Shown here: positions 25,897 through 33,362 of the stretch, piece after piece | Numbering within the stretch: position 1 is the stretch's first letter | Layout of the letters: each line of letters begins with the position of its first letter | Origin: Luteolibacter rhizosphaerae | Lineage (GTDB): Bacteria > Verrucomicrobiota > Verrucomicrobiia > Verrucomicrobiales > Akkermansiaceae | Assembly (NCBI RefSeq): GCF_025950095.1 | Contig: NZ_JAPDDR010000011.1 | Span: 104,434 to 168,433 of the forward strand | Direction of reading: 5' to 3' | DNA: 64,000 nt | Made by a program: the position numbers and the translations under genes | The notes under the pieces: generated by a model | The model's database searches: none | What the model saw: only the letters and a program-made list of their open reading frames with translations | Told to the model about the DNA's origin: nothing

Positions 25897-26343
25897 ATGC
25901 CTTCGACCCATCTTTCACTACATTTCCACGTGGTCTTCAGCACGAAGGATCGGATGCCACAAATCTCCCCGGAATGGAGGGATCGCTTCCACTCTTACAT
26001 CGGGGGCTTGGCAAAGAATGCAGGTGTTGTCCCGGAATCCGTGGGAGGCGTGGCGGACCATGTGCATCTCCTCTTGGGATTGCCGGCAACAGTCGCATTG
26101 TCCGACTTGATCCGGGCGATCAAAGCCAACTCCTCGAAGTGGGTCCACGAAGAGATCGGGATGGAAAAGTTTGCGTGGCAGGAGGGCTACGGGGCATTCA
26201 CCGTAAGCCCGGGGAATTGCGAGTCGGTGGCGAACTACATCGCGAACCAAGAGGAGCATCATCGCACGCGCGGGTTTCAGGACGAGTATCTCGAATTCTT
26301 GAAGAAGGCGGGCGTGGCATATGACGAACGCTTCCTCTGGTGA
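25897..26343 (+). CDS. REP-associated tyrosine transposase, second copy
   Basis: A 148-residue RAYT with the same architecture as the gene at 7529: HUH motif ADHVHLLLGL (H55, H57) and catalytic tyrosine Y114 in NYIANQEEHHRT. By eye roughly 26 residues differ from the first copy, so this is not a recent duplicate. Most changes are conservative, which suggests both copies have been kept functional by selection. The ORF is intact. Confidence 0.88.
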   Translation: MPSTHLSLHFHVVFSTKDRMPQISPEWRDRFHSYIGGLAKNAGVVPESVGGVADHVHLLLGLPATVALSDLIRAIKANSSKWVHEEIGMEKFAWQEGYGAFTVSPGNCESVANYIANQEEHHRTRGFQDEYLEFLKKAGVAYDERFLW

Positions 26344-26436
26344 ACTCCGTGTCGTCCCTCCGGGACTCGGTGATCCTGTCCTTCCTTTCCGGTGGCTCAC
26401 GCTACCGGCTAATCTCGGCCGTCCCTGCCGGGACTT
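26344..26436 (-). repeat. REP sequence, right flank of RAYT 2 (inverted)
   Basis: Inverted REP directly after the transposase stop: GTCCCTCCGGGAC, CCGGTGGCTCACGCTACCGG, GTCCCTGCCGGGAC. Confidence 0.76.
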
Positions 26437-26497
26437 GATGAGCGGAACAGAAGCCAGTGCTTCCATCGCCCGCCGCAAGCTGCCAGCATCGTCACCC

Positions 26498-26650
26498 ATG
26501 AAACCTGTCTGCTACGCCCTCCTTCTCGCTCTCGCCGCTCTTTCTACCGGCTGCATCGTCCGCGAGACCGTGACGGAGCATGGCGAGGTGGTGTCCGACA
26601 AACTGAAGGTGGAGGAGCCATTCGAGAAAAAAGAGGTGCCGACGCTCTAG
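26498..26650 (+). CDS. Small lipoprotein
   Basis: A 50-residue lipoprotein: MKPVCYALLLALAALSTGC has lipobox LSTGC, with lipidation expected at Cys19. The mature part is about 30 charged residues (IVRETVTEHGEVVSDKLKV...). Longer in-frame starts read through the REP sequence and are rejected. No partner gene is evident. Function unknown. Confidence 0.6.
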   Translation: MKPVCYALLLALAALSTGCIVRETVTEHGEVVSDKLKVEEPFEKKEVPTL

Positions 26651-26660
26651 AACCGTGGGC

Positions 26661-27047
26661 TCAGCTAAAGAGTTCCCGCATTACCTTCGCCATCCCGGCC
26701 CGGTCGAGGCGATGGGCGGAGATATCGATCATCGGTTGGTAAAGCTTCATAGGGTCGATTCGGGTGGTATCGACACCATTGCACTCCAAGAAGATCAGGG
26801 CACTAGCGGCGGCAGTCCGTTTGTTGCCATCGATGCAGGCTTGGGCCTCGGCGATGTGGAAGGCATACGCGGCAGCAATCTCGAACAGGTCGCCTCGGAG
26901 GTAATGATAAACATTGCGTGCCTGCATCGCCGCAGATTCGAGGCCGCCGGGATCCGCGATTCCTGCGGCACCGCCATGCTCCGCCAAAGATCGACGGTGG
27001 ATCGCCTCGACGTGGTCCAAGCTCAGGAAAAAGGGTTCCTCCGCCAT
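26661..27047 (-). CDS. Doc/Fic-type toxin (death-on-curing family)
   Basis: A 128-residue single-domain Fic-fold protein of the Doc toxin family, which in P1 phosphorylates EF-Tu. The family pattern is clear: FLSLDHVEAIHRRSLAEHGG, LESAAMQARNVYHYLRGDLF, AAAYAFHIAEAQACIDGNKRT and ALIFLECNG. The active-site loop, usually HxFxDGNKR, reads QACIDGNKR, so both the catalytic-position His and the following Phe differ. The antitoxin gene lies five bases upstream. Confidence 0.85.
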   Translation of the reverse strand: MAEEPFFLSLDHVEAIHRRSLAEHGGAAGIADPGGLESAAMQARNVYHYLRGDLFEIAAAYAFHIAEAQACIDGNKRTAAASALIFLECNGVDTTRIDPMKLYQPMIDISAHRLDRAGMAKVMRELFS

Positions 27048-27052
27048 CGCGA

Positions 27053-27235
27053 CTAGCGGGCGAGCTTATCAAGGAGTGGCGCGTGGTGGTCGAAGACCTT
27101 GTCCATCGCCTCGCGGACCCTGCTAGCCGGGATCTCGCGCTCGCCCCGGCGCGCGTCCATCCAAGCGGCGAGTTCGGAGAACTCCTCCGGACGCAGCTTC
27201 TCGATCGCGGCTTCGATTTCGGCCAATGTGCTCAT
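27053..27235 (-). CDS. Antitoxin partner of the Doc-type toxin
   Basis: A 60-residue protein MSTLAEIEAAIEKLRPEEF... followed by AAWMDARRGE, matching small antitoxins that precede doc toxins. The C-terminal part (ASRVREAMDKVFDHHAPLLDKLA) would be the toxin-neutralising helix. The start at 27235 gives the canonical short antitoxin. Antitoxin-then-toxin order with a 5-base gap is the standard module layout. Confidence 0.78.
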   Translation of the reverse strand: MSTLAEIEAAIEKLRPEEFSELAAWMDARRGEREIPASRVREAMDKVFDHHAPLLDKLAR

Positions 27236-27416
27236 GGAACGCGGGAAGCTAGCATGGCGGGGCCCGGCTTTCAATCCCCGCTTCCCATGCCATGAGGAAG
27301 CTCGGGGGGCAAATGGAGGGCCCGGGCCCCGGGTCCCGGCCCCCTGCGACATCTCCCCCCCTCCCCACCTTTGACACTTGCCACCCTGCCGGGGGGTTTT
27401 CACAGTCCGCCCGTTC

Positions 27417-28418
27417 ATGAGCGACTCGCCTTCTTCGCACCAGGTCTGCATTGCCGGGACCGGGAGCTACGTGCCGGAAAAGATCCTGACCAACGAGGAC
27501 CTCGCCAAAATCGTGGATACCTCGGACGAGTGGATCCTCAGCCGCACGGGCATCCGCGAGCGGCGGATCGCGGCGGAGGGCGAATTCACCTCCCACATGG
27601 CGGCCAAGGCCGGGATGAAGGCGCTGGAGCAGGCGGGCATCACGGCGGACGAGGTGGAACTCATCATCGTGGCCACGATCACGCCGGACACCCTGACCCC
27701 TGCGACGGCTTGCTACGTGCAGCAGCAGATCGGGGCGCTGGGCGCGGTAGCCTTCGACATTTCGGCGGCCTGCTCGGGCTTCCTCTACGCGATGAAGATC
27801 GCCAAGCGGCTGATCTCCGACGGCGCTTTCTCGAACGCGCTGATCATCGGCGCGGAAAAGCTTTCCACCTTCGTCAATTGGGATGACCGCACCACCTGCG
27901 TGCTCTTCGGCGATGGCGCGGGCGCGGCAGTGCTGCGTCGTGCGGAGCCGGAGGAGGGCTCGATCCTGGCCACGGAGATGGGCACGGACGGTCGCCTGAC
28001 CCACCTGCTGAATATTCCCGGCGGTGGCTCGGCCTGCCCGATCACGAAGGAGAACGTGGGCCAGCACCTGGCCGCGCTGACGATGATGGGCAAGGAAGTC
28101 TTCAAGCACGCGGTGAACCGCATGAAGGAATCCGCCGAGAAGGTGATCGAGCGCGCCGGCCTGAAGCCGGAAGACATCGCGCTGGTGGTGCCGCATCAGG
28201 CGAACCTGCGGATCATCGATGCGATCGCGGACCGTCTGGCGGTGCCGCAGGAGCGGGTCTTCGTGAATCTGGAGAAGTATGGCAATACCTCCGCGGCGGC
28301 AGTGGCCATCGCGCTGGATGAGGCGAACCGCTCCGGGCTGATCAAGCGCGGCGACAATGTCGTGATGGTGGTCTTCGGTGCCGGCCTGACCTGGGCTGCG
28401 GCGGCGGTGAGGTGGTGA
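27417..28418 (+). CDS. fabH: Beta-ketoacyl-ACP synthase III
   Basis: A 333-residue KAS III that condenses acetyl-CoA with malonyl-ACP to start fatty-acid synthesis. The catalytic triad is visible: C119 in ISAACSGFLYA, H260 in VVPHQANLRI and N290 in KYGNTSAAA. Other motifs are IAGTGSYVPEKILTN, DEWILSRTGIRERR, GDGAGAAVL and the glycine-rich end. Length matches the family. The ATG at 27417 begins MSDSP. It stands alone, not in a fab operon. Confidence 0.95.
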   Translation: MSDSPSSHQVCIAGTGSYVPEKILTNEDLAKIVDTSDEWILSRTGIRERRIAAEGEFTSHMAAKAGMKALEQAGITADEVELIIVATITPDTLTPATACYVQQQIGALGAVAFDISAACSGFLYAMKIAKRLISDGAFSNALIIGAEKLSTFVNWDDRTTCVLFGDGAGAAVLRRAEPEEGSILATEMGTDGRLTHLLNIPGGGSACPITKENVGQHLAALTMMGKEVFKHAVNRMKESAEKVIERAGLKPEDIALVVPHQANLRIIDAIADRLAVPQERVFVNLEKYGNTSAAAVAIALDEANRSGLIKRGDNVVMVVFGAGLTWAAAAVRW

Positions 28419-28429
28419 GGTAGGCAGGC

Positions 28430-28611
28430 GCAGCCTGCTGCCGTGAAGCCGTAGGGCGAGTTGCGGGCTTCTCTCCGGAGAGGTGTAGGACTACTCGGAG
28501 CTCGCTTGGTGTGGAGGCACGGCACATCGGGGCTAGGGATGATCGAGAATGTGAAGGGCATCCACCCTTGCGCCGCAGCAGGCTGCGTTCGCGAAAGCGG
28601 CAGCAGGCTGC
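28430..28611. repeat. GCAGCAGGCTGC-type repeats in a gene-free gap
   Basis: The 375-base gap after fabH has no supported gene. It carries GCAGCCTGCTGCCG at 28430-28443 and inverted copies GCAGCAGGCTGC at 28575-28586 and 28600-28611. The spacing suggests a small palindromic repeat element of about 180 bases. No promoter is recognised. Confidence 0.45.
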
Positions 28612-28793
28612 ACGCAGTCCAAGGCGGCTGCGCCGCGATGGAACCAAGCCCACCAAAAACCAATCCCCGGCCCGGCTCCTGCTTACCGCGCGGCTCCGTG
28701 TCATTTCCCGGGTTGATTCCCGTGCTTTACGGCGCGGACACAGCTCCCTAGCTTCCGCGCCAAGCTCCGGTCTCCCGTCCTGATAAAACCATC

Positions 28794-30650
28794 ATGTCCA
28801 CCTACCGCACCTCCGCCATCGACACCGACAAGATGCCGCCCGGCATCCCCTACATCATCGGCAACGAAGCGGCGGAGCGCTTCTCCTTCTACGGGATGCG
28901 GACGATCCTGGTGGTATTCATGGTGCAGTACCTGCACCTGATGGATGGCGCGGAGTTGAAGGGCATGTCGAAGGCGGAGGCGATGGTGTACTACCACAAC
29001 TTCACCGGCTGGGTTTACTTCACGCCCCTCATCGGCGCGCTGATCGCGGATATCTTCATCGGTAAATACAGCACGATCTTCTGGCTCTCCCTCGCCTACT
29101 GCATCGGCCACGGCTGCCTGGCGCTGATGGGCACCACCGGGGATGCCGTGACCTGGATGATCGCCGGTCTCATCTTCATCTGCATCGGCGCGGGGGGGAT
29201 CAAATCCTGCGTGGCGGCCCACGTGGGCGACCAATTCGGGAAGAACAACCAGCACCTGCTGACGCGAATCTACAATTGGTTCTACTTCTCGATCAACTTC
29301 GGCTCCTTCTTCTCGACCGCGCTCACCCCCTGGCTGCTGGTGAAGCACGGCCCGCACTGGGCCTTCGGCGTGCCCGGCGTGCTGATGGCGATCGCCACGC
29401 TGATGTTCTGGCTGGGCCGGAACAAGTTCGTGCACATCCCGCCGGCCCGTTCGCGCTTTTTCGATGAGGCCTTCTCCCGCGATGGCCTGGTGGCGCTGGG
29501 CAAGCTGATCCCGCTCTTCCTCTTCATCGCCGTCTTCTGGGGCCTCTACGATCAGACCGGCTCCTCCTGGGTGCTTCAGGCGCAGCAGCTCGACCTGCAG
29601 CCGCTGCCTTTCTTGGATTGGAAGTTCGAGGCCTCCGCGGTGCAGGCGGTGAATCCGATCCTGATCCTGCTCTACATCCCACTCTTCAATTACCTGATCT
29701 ATCCGGCGGTCGACCGCGTCTTCAAGCTGACGCCGCTGCGCAAGCTGGCGATCGGCCTCTTCCTGATGGCGATCTCCTTCTGGCTGGTGGGCTGGGTGCA
29801 GGGCCGGATCGATGCGGGCGAAAGCCCCTCGGTGCGCTGGCAGATCGCCTGCTTCATAATCATCACCGCCTCGGAGGTCATGGTCTCGATCGTGGGCCTG
29901 GAGTTCGCCTACACGCAGGCACCCAAGACGATGAAGTCCTGGGTGGTGGCGCTCTTCTACATGGCGGTGTGGGCAGGCAATCTGGTGACGGCGAAGATCA
30001 ATCACTACATCCAGATCCCGAGCGCCGCGAGTGCGCAGCTCACCACCGCGATCAAGAGCCTTCCCGCCGATTGGAAGGACTCGCCGCGCAATGTCGTGCT
30101 GCCGGGCTTCGACGGCCAGACCGGCACGGATGACGATTTCATCCAGCACCTCACCTCCGGCAAGCCGGACACGCTGGAGATCCCGGGGCAGGCCGCCTAT
30201 GCCAGCGCCGCCGCCACGATCGAAGCGGAAGCACGCGCGAGCGGCGACAAGCTGCCGGCCGAGGATGCGCCCCGCACGCTGGGCAAGGACCCCTGGGGCA
30301 ATCCGATCCAATACAAGATCATCGACTCCACCCACTTCCGCCTGATGAGCGATGGCCCGGAGAAGAAGGCAAACAACCAGTGGAACCAAGGCGTGATCGT
30401 GACGGTGAAGAAGCCGGAGGCGGCCGGCACCGGCGATACCTGGCTGGAGCGCCGCAAGAAGGAGCTCGGCATCCCGGAAGAGAAAGCCACCACGGAAACA
30501 CTCTATAGCAGCGAGACCTTCTCCGGCGGGCAGACGAAGCTGGAGGGCCAGGACTACTTCCAATTCTTCACTTGGCTCATGCTCGGCACCGCGATTGTCT
30601 TCGTGCCCTTCGCGCTGGCCTACCGGCCGAAGACCTACCTGCACGACTGA
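28794..30650 (+). CDS. Proton-dependent oligopeptide transporter (POT) with a C-terminal-half insertion
   Basis: A 618-residue transporter of the POT/PTR2 family with an ExxER-type motif in NEAAERFSFYGMR at its first helix, the second family motif region FTGWVYFTPLIGALIADIFIG, and GAGGIKSCVAAHVGDQF. Di- and tripeptide uptake driven by protons is the family role. Unusually, before the last helix (about residues 430-570) lies a hydrophilic insertion containing DPWGNPIQYKIID, which resembles the C-terminal part of type II secretion pseudopilin GspG. Length exceeds the usual POT length (about 450-500). Confidence 0.87.
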   Translation: MSTYRTSAIDTDKMPPGIPYIIGNEAAERFSFYGMRTILVVFMVQYLHLMDGAELKGMSKAEAMVYYHNFTGWVYFTPLIGALIADIFIGKYSTIFWLSLAYCIGHGCLALMGTTGDAVTWMIAGLIFICIGAGGIKSCVAAHVGDQFGKNNQHLLTRIYNWFYFSINFGSFFSTALTPWLLVKHGPHWAFGVPGVLMAIATLMFWLGRNKFVHIPPARSRFFDEAFSRDGLVALGKLIPLFLFIAVFWGLYDQTGSSWVLQAQQLDLQPLPFLDWKFEASAVQAVNPILILLYIPLFNYLIYPAVDRVFKLTPLRKLAIGLFLMAISFWLVGWVQGRIDAGESPSVRWQIACFIIITASEVMVSIVGLEFAYTQAPKTMKSWVVALFYMAVWAGNLVTAKINHYIQIPSAASAQLTTAIKSLPADWKDSPRNVVLPGFDGQTGTDDDFIQHLTSGKPDTLEIPGQAAYASAAATIEAEARASGDKLPAEDAPRTLGKDPWGNPIQYKIIDSTHFRLMSDGPEKKANNQWNQGVIVTVKKPEAAGTGDTWLERRKKELGIPEEKATTETLYSSETFSGGQTKLEGQDYFQFFTWLMLGTAIVFVPFALAYRPKTYLHD

Positions 30651-30658
30651 GCCTCTCC

Positions 30659-31465
30659 GTGATCACCGATTCCCACTGCCACCTCGCGAGCCACAAGTTC
30701 TCCACCGCGGAAGTCCCAGAACTGATCGCCCGCGCGCAGGCGGCAGGCGTGACGAAGATGGTGAGCCTGGTGACCGGGCTGGATGACTTGGATGCGAATC
30801 TCGCGATCGCCGCGGCACATCCGGAAGTGTCGGTCTGCATCGGCATCCATCCCTGCGAGGTTCACGAAGCGCCGGACGATGCGGTCGAGCAACTGCGGCC
30901 GCATGCCGCGGACCCGCGGGTGTGCGGGATCGGCGAGACCGGGCTCGATTACTATCACCCCGCTCCGGAGGGCTGGGAGACGGAGGCCTATCGCCAGCGC
31001 CAGCGGGATTTCCTGGAGCAGCACTTCCAACTCGCGGCGGAATGCGGGCTGAACGTGGTGATCCACACGCGCGATAGCAGCGGCGATGCTTCCTTCCAGG
31101 ATGCGCTGGCGATCTACAAGAGACATGCCGGGCAAGTGCGCGCGGTCTTCCACTGCTTCATCGGGCCGGAAGCGAATGCGCGCGAGGTGATCGCGCTCGG
31201 CGGGCTGGTATCCTTCGGCGGCGTGGCCACTTTCAAGAACGCGGCGGACGTGCTGGCCACCGCGCTGGCACTGCCTGCGGAGAGCTTCATGCTGGAAACG
31301 GACTCGCCCTACCTCGCGCCGATGCCGCACCGCGGGAAGCGCAACGAGCCTGCCTATGTACGGCACGTGGCGGAGCATCTCGCATCGCATCGCGGGGTCG
31401 ACTTGGAACAACTTGCGGTTGAAACCAGCGCGACCGCGCGCAAGTTCTTCCGTTTCCGCGATTGA
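30659..31465 (+). CDS. TatD family metal-dependent hydrolase
   Basis: A 268-residue TIM-barrel hydrolase of the TatD DNase family. Metal ligands are visible: DSHCHL at the N-terminus, the Glu of GIGETGLDYYHP, the His of VVIHTRD, the His of AVFHCFIG and the Asp of METDSPYLAP. It is annotated as a cytoplasmic 3'-exonuclease in other bacteria. GTG start at 30659, eight bases after the POT stop, so probably co-transcribed. C-terminal end ATARKFFRF is typical. Confidence 0.9.
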   Translation: MITDSHCHLASHKFSTAEVPELIARAQAAGVTKMVSLVTGLDDLDANLAIAAAHPEVSVCIGIHPCEVHEAPDDAVEQLRPHAADPRVCGIGETGLDYYHPAPEGWETEAYRQRQRDFLEQHFQLAAECGLNVVIHTRDSSGDASFQDALAIYKRHAGQVRAVFHCFIGPEANAREVIALGGLVSFGGVATFKNAADVLATALALPAESFMLETDSPYLAPMPHRGKRNEPAYVRHVAEHLASHRGVDLEQLAVETSATARKFFRFRD

Positions 31466-31577
31466 CCGCGGGGCGCAAGAGGATTTGAACGAAGCGAGGA
31501 CACGGCCTCGTTTTCATAGCGAAGCGCCGGAGCTACCTGTCCCGCCGGTTCCTGCTAAATCCCTGCACACCAAATCC

Positions 31578-32210
31578 ATGACTTCCACACGCTACCTCGC
31601 ACTTGCCGCACTCGCCTTCGCCCTGCCGTCTTGCTCGATGTTCAAGAAGGGCGGTGGCGATGAGAACTACGACACCGGTGGTGAAGCCGGCTACGATACC
31701 TCGAATCCCTACGGCGTGCCGGACGGCGGCTCGGGCGAGTCCGTGCCGTACCAACCGGTGAATCCGCCCGCCGCGGAGAACCCGACCTACGGTCAAGCCG
31801 CCTACGAATCGAACACCACCACGCCCGCTCCCCACACTCCGGAGCCTTCCGCACCCGCAGCTCCACGCGCCGCCGCAGCCGCCAGCACCAGCCACACCGT
31901 GGTACGCGGCGACACGCTCGGCGCGATCGCCCGCAAGTACGGCACCACCGCCGCCGCGATCAAGCAGGCGAACGGCATGACCAGCGATACCGTGGTGCTC
32001 GGCAAGACGCTCGCGATCCCCGGCTCCTCCGGCCCGGTCGCACGCCCGGCTGCAAGCGCCGGCGGCGGCGGCAAGACCTACGTGGTGGTGCGCGGCGACA
32101 CGCTCAGCAGCATCGCCCGCAAGAACGGCACCACCGTGGCCGCCATCAAGAAGGCGAACGGCATGTCCTCCGACACCGTCGTCCTCGGTGCCAAGCTCCG
32201 CATTCCCTGA
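31578..32210 (+). CDS. Lipoprotein with two LysM domains
   Basis: A 210-residue lipoprotein: signal MTSTRYLALAALAFALPSC with lipobox Cys19, then a Gly/Asp/Tyr/Pro-rich flexible linker (about residues 20-105). Two LysM peptidoglycan-binding domains follow, with cores HTVVRGDTLGAIARKYGTT and YVVVRGDTLSSIARKNGTT, separated by an Ala/Gly/Pro linker. It should tether an outer or inner membrane to peptidoglycan. No catalytic domain is present. The start at 31578 is fixed by the lipobox. Confidence 0.85.
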   Translation: MTSTRYLALAALAFALPSCSMFKKGGGDENYDTGGEAGYDTSNPYGVPDGGSGESVPYQPVNPPAAENPTYGQAAYESNTTTPAPHTPEPSAPAAPRAAAAASTSHTVVRGDTLGAIARKYGTTAAAIKQANGMTSDTVVLGKTLAIPGSSGPVARPAASAGGGGKTYVVVRGDTLSSIARKNGTTVAAIKKANGMSSDTVVLGAKLRIP

Positions 32211-32221
32211 ATCCACTACCT

Positions 32222-33202
32222 ATGAAATCCTCCGCGCTGCTCCGCTTCATCGCGCCGCTCGTCATCGCCACGGCCGCGCTCGCGCATGAAGGCCACGAAG
32301 GAGCCGCGGAGGATGATCCCTACGCCGGGATGCCGCCGAAACGTGCCGCGCTCGAGCGGATGATGTCCGAGCGCGGCGATGTGGCCGCCTTCGAGAAGGC
32401 GGCCAAGCAGGCGAAGGAAGTGGGCGTGGGCGACCAGGCGATCCTGGAAGCCACCTTCCTCTATCACGTCGATCGCCGCGACGATGCAAGGCTGGCGGCG
32501 ATGCTGCCGCAGTTCCTCCAACGCAAGGAGACTTTCAAGATCGAGGAGTCCGAGATCTTCGGCGTGCAGGAGGACTGGCTGGCCGTGGTGGAATACGTGC
32601 AGGCCATCGCCGCACTGCAGAAGAGCGATCGCGACGGCTTCAAGAAGCACATCACGGAAGCCTTCTGGCTGAGCCCGCGGCAAGGCACCGCCTTCGCGCC
32701 GCACATCGACCGCCTGCGCATGGAGGATGCGATGCGCTCGGTGACGGTGGACTTCACCGCGAAGCTCGCATCGATCCAAGGCGGCGAACCGGTGCTGCTC
32801 TCGAAGCTCATGGAGAAGAAGAAGGGCATGCTCTTCCACTTCTGGTCACCGTGGAGCCGCGAGTGCGAGACCAGCATGCCGGACTTCAAAGTGACCGCGC
32901 TGGAGCTCGAGAAGCACGGCATCGCGGTCGTCTCGCTGATGGCCGACAGCGAGGAACAAGCGGTGGCGGACGCGAAAAAGATCGCCGGCGCGCTCGGTGC
33001 GAAGCCTCCGGGTGCATGGTTGATCGATCGCGAAACGGACACGATCTCGCGCACACTGCGCATCCAGAGCGTGCCCGCGATGGCTCTCATCTCCGCCGAA
33101 GGAAAGGTGCTCTTCAACGGTCACCCATCCGAAGATGCCTTGTGGGAAGCGCTTTCCAAGCTCGCTCCGGAGGCGAAGCGACCGAAGCTGGAGGAGAAGT
33201 GA
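32222..33202 (+). CDS. Exported thioredoxin-fold protein without CxxC
   Basis: A 326-residue exported protein. A signal peptide (about residues 1-21, ending AALA) and a His-rich start HEGHEGAAEDD precede a helical region (residues 40-170). A thioredoxin/TlpA-like domain follows (about 200-310): GMLFHFWSPWSRECETSMP, GIAVVSLMADSEE, and the cis-Pro region QSVPAMALISAEGKV. The position of the usual WCxxC reads WSREC, leaving a single Cys, so classical disulfide exchange is unlikely. It starts 11 bases after the LysM gene and is probably in its operon. Confidence 0.75.
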   Translation: MKSSALLRFIAPLVIATAALAHEGHEGAAEDDPYAGMPPKRAALERMMSERGDVAAFEKAAKQAKEVGVGDQAILEATFLYHVDRRDDARLAAMLPQFLQRKETFKIEESEIFGVQEDWLAVVEYVQAIAALQKSDRDGFKKHITEAFWLSPRQGTAFAPHIDRLRMEDAMRSVTVDFTAKLASIQGGEPVLLSKLMEKKKGMLFHFWSPWSRECETSMPDFKVTALELEKHGIAVVSLMADSEEQAVADAKKIAGALGAKPPGAWLIDRETDTISRTLRIQSVPAMALISAEGKVLFNGHPSEDALWEALSKLAPEAKRPKLEEK

Positions 33203-33216
33203 GAGCCTCCCTTTAA

Positions 33217-33234
33217 CTACGACGTACATCGTAG
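33217..33234. promoter_or_regulatory. Perfect 18-bp dyad, candidate operator
   Basis: CTACGA-N6-TCGTAG (33217-33234), with TAC/GTA half-sites reminiscent of BlaI/MecI/CopY operators, located in the leader of the BlaI-like gene at 33363. Autoregulation is an inference. Confidence 0.5.
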
Positions 33235-33285
33235 ATAAGAAAACGACGCGCGGAGGAGCCTCGTAATTTATTTAAGTGTTCCGAA

Positions 33286-33314
33286 AAATCCGTCAATTTG
33301 AACTTGACGGATTT
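33286..33314. promoter_or_regulatory. 11-bp perfect inverted repeat overlapping a -35-like box
   Basis: AAATCCGTCAA / TTGACGGATTT (33286-33296, 33304-33314) with a 7-base spacer. The right arm contains TTGACG, a good -35-like hexamer, followed after 17 bases by CTTTAT. An operator over the promoter of the BlaI-like gene fits best. Confidence 0.5.
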
Positions 33315-33362
33315 ATGAACTACTAGCTTTATGGTGACACCAATCCGGCGATCACAACGATC

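Larger units (their letters stand above)
25683..26436 (+). mobile_element. REP/RAYT element 2
   Basis: Second RAYT locus: transposase gene between a left REP (25683-25775) and an inverted right REP (26344-26436). Same hairpin order as the first copy, with point differences in the outer hairpins. Confidence 0.8.

Noticed and set aside
28461..28751. Short frames in the fabH-POT gap
   Set aside because: They are made mostly of the repeated GCAGCAGGCTGC segments and lack coding character.
28701..30644. Open frame of 647 codons antisense to the POT transporter
   Set aside because: Antisense shadow with Arg/His/Gln-rich sequence; the plus-strand frame has clear POT motifs.
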